Shown here piece after piece: positions 50,102 to 58,286 of a stretch of 64,000 bases of DNA; within the stretch, counting starts at the first letter, position 1, and each line of letters starts with the position of its first letter. The position numbers and the translations under genes are program-made. The notes beneath the pieces are model-generated. The model saw only the letters and a program-made list of their open reading frames with translations, made no database searches and had not been told where the DNA came from. Source of the stretch: Vibrio sp. HB236076 (GTDB lineage Bacteria; Pseudomonadota; Gammaproteobacteria; Enterobacterales; Vibrionaceae); NCBI RefSeq assembly GCF_040957575.1, contig NZ_CP162601.1, forward strand, positions 744,001 to 808,000. Reading direction: 5' to 3'.

Positions 50102-51520
50102 ATGAATAAAACACGCTACCCTAGATTTGGCATTTTATTGGTCGATGATGAACCGGCGTTTATTCGCAGTTTATCCATGGCATTAGAGCGACGCGGTGGC
50201 ATCAATAACATTCACTCGCTCAACGACAGTCGAAAAGTATTATCGACTTTGGCAGACCACCCCGAGATTCAATTGGTGTTGCTCGATTTGAATATGCCTC
50301 ATCACAGTGGTTTGGACTTACTCAAAGATATCGTTGCCGCTCACCCTTCTGTTGGCGTCATTATTGTCAGTGGCATGAACCAAATTGAAACCGCAGTCGA
50401 TTGCATCCGGCTTGGTGCTTACGATTATTTTGTCAAAACCACCGAAGAAAGCCGATTACTCGAGGGGATCAAGCGAGCCATTGCATTACAAGAAATGCGT
50501 TGGGAAAACGAAGCCATGCGTCGTCGCTTTTTGTCAGATACCATCGAGCACCCCGATGTATTTGAAAAAATCATCACTCAAGATAAGAAAATGCGTTCGA
50601 TATTTCAATACCTTGAGTCGGTGGCGGGCAGTGGCCAGCCAGTGATGATCAACGGTGAAAGTGGGGTGGGTAAAGAGCACATCGCGACCTCATTGCACAC
50701 CTTAAGTGGTCGCAAAGGAAAACTGGTGAGTGTCAATGTGGCGGGGATTGATGACGAAGCCTTTGCCGATACATTATTTGGCCATCGCCGCGGTGCGTTT
50801 ACTGGCGCAGAGCGAGAACGCATGGGGATGGTGGAGTCCGCGGCGGACGGCACCTTGTTCCTCGATGAAATTGGCGATTTGAGTTATGCCTCACAAACCA
50901 AGCTATTGCGTTTATTACAAGAAGGGGATTATTACCCACTTGGCAGTGACAGGCCCAAGCGCAGCCGAGCGAGAATTGTGGTGGCGACCCATCAATCTCT
51001 CAAGCAATTAGTGCAAGAGGGCAAGTTTCGCAATGACTTGTATTTTCGTTTGTGTACTCACCAAGTTGAGTTGCCACCACTTCGGCAGCGAAAGCAAGAC
51101 ATTCCGTTGTTGTTTGAACACTTTCTCACTTTGGCCGCGCAAGAGATGAATAAGCCAATCCCGAGCTTTCCCAAACAACTGCCTTCACTGTTGGCTACCT
51201 ACCATTTCCCTGGCAATATCCGCGAGTTACAGGCATTGGTTTACGACGCCGTCAGTCAGCACAAAAGTCATATGTTGTCGATGGAAGTGTTTCGCAAAGT
51301 CATTGACGACCGTCATGTCAATATGGCTCAGGCGCACAGTGAGCACCGCAGTTTCGACCCGGATTTGCCTTTGCCAAGCCTACAAGAAATGAATGAGATT
51401 TTGATTGACGAAGCGATGTCGCGCTCGCAAGGCAATCAATCGATTGCGGCAAGAATGTTAGGCATTTCTCAACCGGCATTGAGTAAACGACTTAAAAATA
51501 GACATCATCAAGAGTCATAA
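50102..51520 (+). CDS. NtrC-family (sigma-54-dependent) response regulator
   Basis: A 472-residue regulator. The receiver domain (about 8-125) has phospho-acceptor Asp62 (LLDLNMP) and conserved Lys112. The AAA+ domain (about 155-385) has Walker A GESGVGKE (185-192), the sigma-54-contact loop GAFTGA (231-236) and Walker B TLFLDEIGDL. A Fis-type helix-turn-helix closes it (NQSIAARMLGISQPALSKRL). The intact GAFTGA predicts activation of -24/-12 promoters, and one lies about 170 bp downstream with palindromic upstream sites. It resembles DctD- or AauR-type regulators, but orthology is not established. Confidence 0.92.
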   Translation: MNKTRYPRFGILLVDDEPAFIRSLSMALERRGGINNIHSLNDSRKVLSTLADHPEIQLVLLDLNMPHHSGLDLLKDIVAAHPSVGVIIVSGMNQIETAVDCIRLGAYDYFVKTTEESRLLEGIKRAIALQEMRWENEAMRRRFLSDTIEHPDVFEKIITQDKKMRSIFQYLESVAGSGQPVMINGESGVGKEHIATSLHTLSGRKGKLVSVNVAGIDDEAFADTLFGHRRGAFTGAERERMGMVESAADGTLFLDEIGDLSYASQTKLLRLLQEGDYYPLGSDRPKRSRARIVVATHQSLKQLVQEGKFRNDLYFRLCTHQVELPPLRQRKQDIPLLFEHFLTLAAQEMNKPIPSFPKQLPSLLATYHFPGNIRELQALVYDAVSQHKSHMLSMEVFRKVIDDRHVNMAQAHSEHRSFDPDLPLPSLQEMNEILIDEAMSRSQGNQSIAARMLGISQPALSKRLKNRHHQES

Positions 51521-51525
51521 AACGG

Positions 51526-51543
51526 TCATAACTTTTGTTATAG
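51526..51543 (+). promoter_or_regulatory. Upstream palindrome 1, candidate activator site
   Basis: CATAAC-TTTT-GTTATAG, an imperfect copy of the 51610-51627 palindrome with the same 4-base centre. The two centres are 84 bp apart, eight helical turns, so they lie on the same DNA face. Confidence 0.6.
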
Positions 51544-51609
51544 TATAATAATGGTTATAAGTTTTTTAACTTTATGATTATTAATGATTTGTTTTCTTGT
51601 TATCTTTGT

Positions 51610-51627
51610 CTATAACTTTGGTTATAG
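51610..51627 (+). promoter_or_regulatory. Upstream palindrome 2, candidate activator site
   Basis: CTATAAC-TTTG-GTTATAG, a perfect 7-bp inverted repeat. It lies 65 bp upstream of the -24/-12 promoter, a normal place for an NtrC-family enhancer site. GTTAT half-sites recur at 51554-51558 and 51672-51676. Confidence 0.68.
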
Positions 51628-51651
51628 CTGGTAATGATAAAGGTCGTTTTA

Positions 51652-51664
51652 CAAGTTGTTGATA
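51652..51664 (-). promoter_or_regulatory. IHF binding-site consensus
   Basis: The minus strand reads TATCAACAACTTG, a full match to WATCAANNNNTTR. It lies between the upstream palindromes and the -24/-12 promoter, where IHF bending usually brings the activator to sigma-54 polymerase. Confidence 0.65.
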
Positions 51665-51691
51665 ATTAATGGTTATTTTTATTTGTTATTT

Positions 51692-51707
51692 TGGCATTAT
51701 AGTTGCA
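51692..51707 (+). promoter_or_regulatory. Sigma-54 (-24/-12) promoter of the acidic amino-acid symporter
   Basis: TGGCATTATAGTTGCA carries the invariant GG and GC at the right distance and matches TGGCAYRNNNNTTGCW except at the R position. The predicted start is about 12 bp downstream, giving a leader of about 80 bases before the symporter ATG. Confidence 0.85.
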
Positions 51708-51802
51708 ATGTTTATGACAGTACGAAAGCAACACTGTTTTACCACCACTGTTGTTAGGCTGACTATCAGCAGTGCTACTGAAAATTGAAAAAGGGAATGA
51801 TT

Positions 51803-53104
51803 ATGGCAGAAAAGGACTCAGCGACTCAGTCAGGTCGTGGCTTTTGGTCACAACTTGAGTTGTGGAAAAAAATAGTAATCGGTATGGTTTTAGGTGTGAT
51901 CGTTGGTGCGATCATGGGCCCTGAAGCCGAATCGCTTAAGTTCATCGGTACCTTGTTTATTAACGCGATCAAGATGTTGATTGTACCTTTGATCTTCTGC
52001 TCTTTGGTGGTCGGCGTTACTTCGATGCAAGACTCACGCAAAATGGGCCGCATTGGCGCGAAAGCGATTGCCTTGTACCTAGGTACGACGGCGGTTGCGA
52101 TCACCATTGGTCTGGTGTTAGCCGCTGTGTTCACTCCGGGCAGTGGCTTAGATATGGTCGCCAAAGAAGCGGCATCATCAGGTAAAGAAGCGCCCTCTCT
52201 CGTGCAAACTCTGCTTGACCTGATCCCGAAAAACCCAGTTGGCGCTCTTGCCGCGGGTAACATCTTACAAATTATCGTCTTCGCTATTGGTCTTGGTATC
52301 TCACTTAACTTGATCGGTGAAAAAGCGAAACCAGCAGTTCAAGTCTTTGAAAGCCTTGCAGAAGCCATGTACAAATTGACAGAGCTTGTGATGAAGCTCG
52401 CGCCTTACGGTGTCTTTGGTCTGATGGCTTGGGTCGCGGGTAAATACGGACTTGATATCTTATTGCCTCTGATCAAAGTGATTGCGGTGGCTTACATCGG
52501 CTGTTTGATCCACGTGATTGTGTTCTACTCTGGCGTATTGAAAGTCTTCGCCAAATTAAACCCAGTTCGTTACTTAAAAGCGGTTATGAACCCAGCGGCG
52601 GTTGCTTTTACCACCACCAGCAGTTCAGGTACGTTACCGGCTACCATCAAAGCCGCGCGTGAAGAAGCCGGTGTATCGAAAGGCGTATCAAGCTTTGTAT
52701 TGCCTTTAGGGGCGACCATCAACATGGACGGTACCGCACTTTACCAAGGTGTGTGTGCGCTGTTTATTGCTCAAGCCTTTGGTATTGATTTGTCGATGAG
52801 TGATTACATGTTGATCATCATGACTTCTACCTTGGCGTCGATTGGTACCGCTGGTGTACCTGGTGCGGGTTTGATCATGTTGTCACTGGTTTTGACCACC
52901 GTTGGCCTACCGATTGAAGGTTTAGCGATTGTGGCTGGTGTTGACCGTATCCTTGATATGGCTCGTACCACAGTTAACGTGTGTGGTGACATGATGGTGT
53001 CTATCCTTATCGCCAAAAGCGAAGGTGAGTTGAACGAAGACATCTACAACAGCACCGAGACCGTACCACAAGGTGAGATGAGCTCAAAAAGCACCACGGC
53101 GTAA
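51803..53104 (+). CDS. Acidic amino-acid:cation symporter (DAACS family, GltP/GltT-like)
   Basis: A 433-residue polytopic inner-membrane symporter. Family landmarks are the serine-rich hairpin TTTSSSGTLPAT, NMDGTALYQGV in helix 7, GTAGVPGAG in hairpin 2 and DRILDMARTTVNVCGD in helix 8. In helix 8 both the amine-binding aspartate (LDMAR) and the side-chain-carboxylate-binding arginine are present, as in GltPh; C4-dicarboxylate carriers differ at the aspartate. This favours glutamate/aspartate as substrate. AGGGA lies six bases before the ATG at 51803; an in-frame TTG at 51785 and ATG at 51797 fit less well. Its promoter is of sigma-54 type. Confidence 0.92.
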   Translation: MAEKDSATQSGRGFWSQLELWKKIVIGMVLGVIVGAIMGPEAESLKFIGTLFINAIKMLIVPLIFCSLVVGVTSMQDSRKMGRIGAKAIALYLGTTAVAITIGLVLAAVFTPGSGLDMVAKEAASSGKEAPSLVQTLLDLIPKNPVGALAAGNILQIIVFAIGLGISLNLIGEKAKPAVQVFESLAEAMYKLTELVMKLAPYGVFGLMAWVAGKYGLDILLPLIKVIAVAYIGCLIHVIVFYSGVLKVFAKLNPVRYLKAVMNPAAVAFTTTSSSGTLPATIKAAREEAGVSKGVSSFVLPLGATINMDGTALYQGVCALFIAQAFGIDLSMSDYMLIIMTSTLASIGTAGVPGAGLIMLSLVLTTVGLPIEGLAIVAGVDRILDMARTTVNVCGDMMVSILIAKSEGELNEDIYNSTETVPQGEMSSKSTTA

Positions 53105-53129
53105 GCTCAACGTATCTATCACCAATTGT

Positions 53130-53158
53130 AAAAGCCCCAGTCACTGGGGCTTTTTTCT
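53130..53158. terminator. Terminator between the symporter and lysR genes
   Basis: An 8-bp perfect stem (AGCCCCAG/CTGGGGCT) with a TCA loop and six T residues on the plus strand. A-rich bases on the other side could allow function in both directions between these convergent genes. Confidence 0.9.
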
Positions 53159-53239
53159 TTTCATGTTACCTATTAAGGCACTCCCCGCTAAGACGCCTCA
53201 TACTGTCGTCATCTGGCCCTGTTCGGCAGGCGGCCAGGA

Positions 53240-54133
53240 TCACCAATCGATATTGTTGTACCCTTTGAGTTTTTGCCAGACCCGCTCTGCGGCGTGATGA
53301 AGTTTTGCCGTCGAGCGATAAGCGTAAATTTCAGCAATCGGTGGGGCTTGTTCTTGATCCAATACGATGAGCTGTTGGTTGTTAAGCGCTTGTTTAATAC
53401 TGTGCTCAGGCAGCCAGCCTATCCCTTCTCCTTGAATAATTAATGCTTTCACCAGCTCGGTCATCGATGAGGAAAACACGGGTTGCAACGCGTAATAATG
53501 CCCCATTTCTCTGGTAAGGCGGCCCATGAAACTGCCCGATGAATGCATGATCCAAGGTGAGAGAGTATGGCGCGACAGGCTGTATTTCGCTCGGCCTTGC
53601 TGGTCGAGTCCGGTGACACAGAGCATTTTTGACTCGCCTAGTTTATGGGTGAGGTAGTTGGCGTGATGAAGTTGTACGTTTTTATAACTCATCATTAAAT
53701 CACAGGCATTCTCTTGCAGCATTTTCACCGCGTCGTCGATGTCGATCGCACGAACTTCAAGGATGGTCTCGGTATCTTCACTGAATAAGTTAAAATTCAT
53801 TAAAGGCAAGATGTCGGTTGCGATAGAGTGCCCGGCGGCTAAGCTGACTTTTTGATGGCCAAGTACCGAAAGATCGCTGAGTCGCTCGAGATCATACTCA
53901 AGTTGTATCACTAGGCTGCGCGCGCTAGAGCGAAATTCTATACCACTTTGGGTTAGGGTGACGGGGGTAGTGTCACGGTCAAATAACTGGCAGCCGACGG
54001 CGTTTTCGAGTGCTTGGATACGGCGACTGAATGTCGATTGGGTAATATGCCTTTCTTCGGCGGCTTTAGAAAAGTTGCGCAATTCGGCGAGTTTTAAAAA
54101 GTCCAAAAGCCATTTTGTTTCGATATTTTGCAT
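53240..54133 (-). CDS. LysR-type transcriptional regulator (HypT-like)
   Basis: A 297-residue LysR regulator. The winged helix-turn-helix is at residues 5-65 (FLKLAELRNFSKAAEERHITQSTFSRRIQALE) and the substrate-binding domain at about 90-290. The opening NIETKWLLDFL and the TPVTLTQSG segment resemble the HypT/YjiE subgroup, which in E. coli responds to hypochlorite; an equivalent inducer here is unproven. The ATG at 54133 has AGGAGG five bases upstream and is preferred over the longer frame to 54154. It is divergent from the racemase gene, and a 17-bp palindrome in the shared spacer is a likely operator. Confidence 0.88.
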   Translation of the reverse strand: MQNIETKWLLDFLKLAELRNFSKAAEERHITQSTFSRRIQALENAVGCQLFDRDTTPVTLTQSGIEFRSSARSLVIQLEYDLERLSDLSVLGHQKVSLAAGHSIATDILPLMNFNLFSEDTETILEVRAIDIDDAVKMLQENACDLMMSYKNVQLHHANYLTHKLGESKMLCVTGLDQQGRAKYSLSRHTLSPWIMHSSGSFMGRLTREMGHYYALQPVFSSSMTELVKALIIQGEGIGWLPEHSIKQALNNQQLIVLDQEQAPPIAEIYAYRSTAKLHHAAERVWQKLKGYNNIDW

Positions 54134-54184
54134 TTGACCTCCTATGCAGATCATGCATGACTATGTCAGTTATTTCATTTCTGT

Positions 54185-54201
54185 ACAAGATTTGATCTTG
54201 T
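54185..54201. promoter_or_regulatory. Palindromic operator candidate between lysR and the racemase gene
   Basis: ACAAGAT-TTG-ATCTTGT is a perfect 7-bp inverted repeat 52 bp from the lysR start and 31 bp from the racemase ATG, a usual place for a LysR-type site. A second inverted repeat (CTCTC at 54209-54213 with GAGAG at 54221-54225) overlaps the racemase ribosome-binding site. Confidence 0.6.
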
Positions 54202-54231
54202 TAAATTGCTCTCAAAATTGGAGAGTAAATT

Positions 54232-54924
54232 ATGCAAAAGAAATTAGGTATTTTGGGTGGTATGGGGCCAATGGCTACCGTTGACTTTATGCGTCGCATC
54301 GTTGTAAAAAGTCCTGCGACCTGTGATCAAGAACATATCCCTATGATTATTTCGAATAATCCGACCACGCCCGACCGCACCACGTGCATATTACACCAAG
54401 GGGCCGATCCGATTGATGTCTTGTTGAAGGATCTCGACAACCTCAAGCAAGCAGGGGCGACCAAAGTTGTCATTCCTTGTAATACTGCCCATCATTGGCT
54501 AGAAAAACTCTCAAACCGCGGTGTCGAGTTTATTAGCATTATCGATAGCGTGCTCAATGCGGCGCAAGAGAAAAAAATGCAACGCATCGGCATCATGGCA
54601 ACGGATGCCACCATCAAAATTAACCTCTATCGTCAAGGGATCCTTGACCGCGGGTTAGAGCCTCTTCAGCCCGATGAGCAAGGCCAAGCCCAAGTAATGG
54701 AAGGGATTTTAGCGGTGAAAGCTGGCAATATTGCCAAGGGACGTGAGTTGATGGCACCGATATTCGATCAACTGATTGCCGATGGCGCCGATGGCGTGAT
54801 TTTGGGTTGTACCGAGATACCATTGGCATTTGATGACTTTTCTGAGCAAAAAAAGCAGCGCGCGCTGGACAGTTTAGACTTACTGGCAGAGCAATGCGTG
54901 AATTACTATTATTACCAAGCGTAA
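54232..54924 (+). CDS. Aspartate/glutamate racemase family protein
   Basis: A 230-residue cofactor-independent racemase. Both catalytic cysteines are present: Cys83 in VIPCNTAHHW and Cys193 in LGCTEIPLA; the N-terminus LGILGGMGPMAT is typical. Such enzymes interconvert L and D forms of aspartate, glutamate or, in the YgeA subgroup, a wider range of amino acids, so exact specificity is not readable here. It is not MurI, which has a different pattern and setting. GGAGAG precedes the ATG. The acidic amino-acid symporter upstream and the divergent LysR gene suggest a shared substrate. Confidence 0.9.
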   Translation: MQKKLGILGGMGPMATVDFMRRIVVKSPATCDQEHIPMIISNNPTTPDRTTCILHQGADPIDVLLKDLDNLKQAGATKVVIPCNTAHHWLEKLSNRGVEFISIIDSVLNAAQEKKMQRIGIMATDATIKINLYRQGILDRGLEPLQPDEQGQAQVMEGILAVKAGNIAKGRELMAPIFDQLIADGADGVILGCTEIPLAFDDFSEQKKQRALDSLDLLAEQCVNYYYYQA

Positions 54925-54933
54925 TCGATGGTA

Positions 54934-54960
54934 GAGAGCAGGGAGGGCTTCCCTGTTCTC
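54934..54960. terminator. Hairpin between the racemase and yadS genes
   Basis: An 11-bp stem (GAGAGCAGGGA/TCCCTGTTCTC, one G-U pair) between convergent genes. There is no strong T-run on either side, so termination efficiency is uncertain. Confidence 0.5.
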
Positions 54961-54968
54961 AATCTCGC

Positions 54969-55595
54969 TTATCGCTCTCTATCGATGGCACACGTTGGCA
55001 ATGATAAATGCCAGCGGATGGCGCCGAGTCGGATTAATAGCGTCGACAAAAGGCCAGAAATGAAAGCGGTCGCGTTGTCATAGCCCATCGCTAATGCCGT
55101 GGTGTGAAAGACCCCGCCGACCATACAAGCTGTCGCGTACACTTCACTGCGCAGTACCATCGGTACTTCTCTGGCGAGCACATCGCGAATAATGCCGCCC
55201 CCACAACCGGTGAGAATGCCCATTAAAACCGCCACTAAAGGCGTTGCATCGTAGCTTAAGGCTTTTTCCACCCCAATGCCGACAAACACGGCTAAGCCAA
55301 CCGCATCGCAAACCGGTAATACCCACCAAGGGACACGCTTAGGTCGCCTGACCAAAATCATCATGGTGATACAGGTGATAAAAATCACCCATAAATAGCT
55401 ATTGTCACGGATCCAAAACACGGGAGTCGCCCCGAGCGCCATATCGCGAATGGTGCCGCCACCAATGGCGGTGACACTGGCCAACACGATGACGCCAAAA
55501 GGGTCCATTTTTAGTCGCCCGGCCAATAATACGCCAGAGATAGCAAAAATTGCGGTACCAAATAAGTCGAATGAATACAGTAGCGTGGAGTTCAA
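54969..55595 (-). CDS. yadS: TRIC-family (UPF0126) membrane protein YadS
   Basis: A 208-residue inner-membrane protein of the bacterial TRIC/UPF0126 family. About seven hydrophobic helices form two homologous halves, each with the glycine motif: IGGGTIRDMA (first) and CGGGIIRDVLA (second). Bacterial TRIC proteins form trimeric cation channels in vitro; the physiological role is uncertain. In E. coli yadS follows mtnN-btuF, and the same order is kept here, though 169 bp separate it from btuF. Confidence 0.87.
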   Translation of the reverse strand: MNSTLLYSFDLFGTAIFAISGVLLAGRLKMDPFGVIVLASVTAIGGGTIRDMALGATPVFWIRDNSYLWVIFITCITMMILVRRPKRVPWWVLPVCDAVGLAVFVGIGVEKALSYDATPLVAVLMGILTGCGGGIIRDVLAREVPMVLRSEVYATACMVGGVFHTTALAMGYDNATAFISGLLSTLLIRLGAIRWHLSLPTCAIDRER

Positions 55596-55764
55596 AATGG
55601 TTCCTTTGAGCGCAAAAACAACAAAATTAACTCGCCCGAGAGGTCTATAGGCAAGTGACGTGGCACATCAGTGACAAATCCTGTTGGCCAAATCTCCTCG
55701 TGACAATAGGGGTGAAGCGTCGCGAAAAAGCAGCGCTGATTTTACGAAATATTGCCTTAAAGTG

Positions 55765-56577
55765 TTAGTGTTTCTCACGAGCAATCGATAAAAACTGGCA
55801 AACTTGTTTGACGGCCTCGAGGCTTCTGACGGTTGCTCTGGTGAGCCAGTCTGAGTTGAGTGACCAAACTTGACCCTTGGCCAAAGCCGGGATTTGAGCA
55901 TTCAGCGCTTGCCAGTCGTTGGCAAACGAGGGCGTATTGGTAAAAATGACCTCAGGGGCTTTTAACGCGACTTGCTCAATATTCACTTGAGGGTAAGCAT
56001 TGGGCGCGTCGGCAAAGATATTCTTGCCACCACAAAAGCGAAAAATATCACTGGGCCAGTCGTGGTCGGACATGGCAATGCTCGGTTTTGCTGATACCTG
56101 AAAGTAATAGCGCACGGGGCGTTGAGTGTGGTATTGCTGTTTTAAGCGAGTGAGTGCAAGACGAAACTCGGCGGCAGCGGCGCGACCCACACTGGGGTTG
56201 GCACTGTAGTGGCTGAGCATGTCGATATTATCGGCAATTTCGGCTAAGGTTTGCGGCGCGCTGTCGACAATGTGAAAGCCTAACTTTTTGAGCAATAACA
56301 CCTCTTTTTGCGGATTGCCATTGGGCCAAGCGATGATTAAATCTGGCTTTAGGGCGACAATTTTTTCGATGTTGAGACCGTGATAATTGGCGACTTTGGG
56401 CAAGTCTATCACCGAAGGCGGAAAGTCACTGGCTTCGCTGACGGCGACGATGTTGGGCAATAACCCCGCCGATGCCGCGAGCTCTGTGGCATGAGGCGAT
56501 AACGTGATCACGCGATGTGCCATCGCGGCCCAACTGTTGGTGGTAAGCAAGAGGGTCAGAAGCAGTAAGCGAGACAT
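55765..56577 (-). CDS. btuF: Vitamin B12-binding periplasmic protein BtuF
   Basis: A 270-residue class III periplasmic binding protein for cobalamin. A signal peptide of about 18 residues (MSRLLLLTLLLTTNSWAA) is followed by RVITLSPHATELAASAGL, the usual N-terminal lobe, and a C-terminal lobe with VAVNPSD-like SDWPSDIFRFCGGKNIF. The frame is open much further upstream, but the ATG at 56577 overlaps the cbiB stop (TAATG) and gives the family length. The BtuCD permease genes are not in this window. Confidence 0.9.
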   Translation of the reverse strand: MSRLLLLTLLLTTNSWAAMAHRVITLSPHATELAASAGLLPNIVAVSEASDFPPSVIDLPKVANYHGLNIEKIVALKPDLIIAWPNGNPQKEVLLLKKLGFHIVDSAPQTLAEIADNIDMLSHYSANPSVGRAAAAEFRLALTRLKQQYHTQRPVRYYFQVSAKPSIAMSDHDWPSDIFRFCGGKNIFADAPNAYPQVNIEQVALKAPEVIFTNTPSFANDWQALNAQIPALAKGQVWSLNSDWLTRATVRSLEAVKQVCQFLSIAREKH

Positions 56578-57518
56578 TACCAGCGGATCGCAATAAAAAG
56601 CATCGCGCTGAGAAAAATCAACACAGCAATGCGATAGACAAGCCAAGTGCGCAGCTGATGCAAATGATAAGGCGCAGGGGCGATGCGTCCGCCGAGCTTG
56701 ACGCGAATAAACTTTTTGCCTTGATAGAGGGCAGGACCGGCAAGAGAGAGGCTTAATTGCCCACCAATACTGGCTAATAACGCGCCGTGAACTTGCGGTC
56801 GCCAATACCACCAAGTTTGTCGTTGTTGCCATATCTGTTGTCGTTGCGGGCCAATAAAGGTACACAGCCACAACAGCCAGAGCGGTAAGGCGCTGAGCGT
56901 ATTGGCTATGGTGTGGCTAACACGGCCAAAGTCTTGATAGTTGTCAAGCTTGACTGACCAAACCCGGCTGAGCTCACTGCACAATCGATACAGTAAGGCG
57001 CCGATGCCTCCGGTGAACAGAAACCAAAATACCACCGCCCAGCCGTGCTTGCCAAAGCCCATAATGAGGTATTCAGCGCAGGCTTTACCAATGCCCAGCG
57101 CAGAAAGCGTATCGCAGTCGCGGTTGAGCACTTGATTGAGTTGACGGCGAGCCTGTTGTTTGTCGTCTTGCTGTAAGGCGTTAATGACGGTTTGAATGGT
57201 TTTCCACATCGGGCGCAGGTCGAGAGCCAATAACAACAGCGCTAATTGATAAAGTTGCTGTTGCCAAACCAGGCTACTGACCGCCCACAAAAGCGCCGCA
57301 CTGGGCAGTATCATCATCGCCCAAGCCAAGGCGCCGGCAAACTGCTGGTATCGGGCGTGTCCCTGATTGACTTTATTCGACAACTGTTTCGCAAATTGCT
57401 TCCACCAGGTGATTGGGTGAAACGAGGCGGGGATAGGCAGTAGGGCGTGAATGATCAGAGCAACGGCCACAATTAAAGCGGGTGCGATTGTCGTTAATGC
57501 CGTTGCGCCGTTTGTCAT
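56577..57518 (-). CDS. cbiB: CbiB/CobD-family cobalamin-biosynthesis membrane protein
   Basis: A 313-residue inner-membrane protein of the adenosylcobinamide-phosphate synthase family, which attaches the aminopropanol arm to the corrin ring. Several hydrophobic helices are visible, with LNRDCDTLSALGIGKACAEYL (the family's R-x-x-x-x-L type motif) and the glycine-rich VHGALLASIGGQLSLSLAGP near the end. It lies between mtnN (5 bp away) and btuF (one-base overlap), so it is cotranscribed with B12 uptake. Without a de novo cobalamin cluster here, a role in cobinamide salvage is inference. Confidence 0.82.
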   Translation of the reverse strand: MTNGATALTTIAPALIVAVALIIHALLPIPASFHPITWWKQFAKQLSNKVNQGHARYQQFAGALAWAMMILPSAALLWAVSSLVWQQQLYQLALLLLALDLRPMWKTIQTVINALQQDDKQQARRQLNQVLNRDCDTLSALGIGKACAEYLIMGFGKHGWAVVFWFLFTGGIGALLYRLCSELSRVWSVKLDNYQDFGRVSHTIANTLSALPLWLLWLCTFIGPQRQQIWQQRQTWWYWRPQVHGALLASIGGQLSLSLAGPALYQGKKFIRVKLGGRIAPAPYHLHQLRTWLVYRIAVLIFLSAMLFIAIRW

Positions 57519-57523
57519 GCCAA

Positions 57524-58228
57524 TTAGCCTTGTAATTGTTTCAGCATCGTGGTCACCATTTCTGAAGAGCTTTTGGCTGCTAAAGGCAAGAACTCTTCAA
57601 AGCTCATCGGGGAGGCTTTGTCTGCTACGTCAGAGATGGCGCGCACGACTACAAATGGGACCGAAAATTGGTGACAGGTCTGAGCAATCGCTGCCGCTTC
57701 CATTTCTACGGCAATGACACCGGGGAATTGATCGCGGATCCAGCGCTGTTTTTCACTGCTACAGACGAATTGATCGCCGGTGCAAATCAGGCCGCGCACT
57801 ACGTGAGGAGGATGAGAAACCGTGGCTAGGGCTTGTTCGGTCCATTCAATGAGAGCTTGATCAGCATCAAAGGCCGCAGGTTGGCCTGCCATTTGTCCAA
57901 TTTGATAACCAAACGCGGTGACATCGGCATCGTGGTGCCGAACTTGGGTGGAAATCACCACATCGCCTAGATTTAATGAAGGATCAAAACCGCCCGCTGA
58001 ACCGGTGTTGATGATGGCATCGGGTTGGAATTCACTGATTAAGAGCGAGGTACCGACCGCCGCGGCAACTTTACCGATCCCAGATTGCAACAAGATAACG
58101 GGTACGCCTTCAATGTTGCCTTGGTAAAATTGGCAGCCGCCTTTTTTGGTGCTGCGCATATCGGTCATTGCCGATTTTAAGATCGCGACTTCTTGCTCCA
58201 TCGCGCCGATGATTCCGATTGTTTTCAT
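57524..58228 (-). CDS. mtnN: 5'-methylthioadenosine/S-adenosylhomocysteine nucleosidase
   Basis: A 234-residue nucleosidase that splits MTA, SAH and 5'-deoxyadenosine; its SRH product feeds LuxS and autoinducer-2. Motifs are [49 protein letters not shown] and [10 protein letters not shown], with catalytic Asp in ISDVADK. The frame is open to 58354, but ATG at 58228 gives the family start [12 protein letters not shown] and length; ATG at 58240 is an alternative. Neither has a strong ribosome-binding site. It heads mtnN-cbiB-btuF. Confidence 0.93.
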   Translation of the reverse strand: MKTIGIIGAMEQEVAILKSAMTDMRSTKKGGCQFYQGNIEGVPVILLQSGIGKVAAAVGTSLLISEFQPDAIINTGSAGGFDPSLNLGDVVISTQVRHHDADVTAFGYQIGQMAGQPAAFDADQALIEWTEQALATVSHPPHVVRGLICTGDQFVCSSEKQRWIRDQFPGVIAVEMEAAAIAQTCHQFSVPFVVVRAISDVADKASPMSFEEFLPLAAKSSSEMVTTMLKQLQG

Positions 58229-58286
58229 GGTTTCGATCATTTTTGCTAAATAAAGCCCGAGTATACCAAAAGAACTTAGCGACTCA

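Noticed and set aside
55596..55764. Possible cobalamin riboswitch near btuF/yadS
   Set aside because: No B12-box (AGYCAGGAGACC-like) or conserved GCCACTG motif is present; GTGGCACATCAGTGAC alone is not enough.
55765..56871. Long form of BtuF starting 98 residues earlier
   Set aside because: The extra residues overlap cbiB in another frame and are arginine/cysteine-rich; the ATG at 56577 gives a clean signal peptide and normal length.
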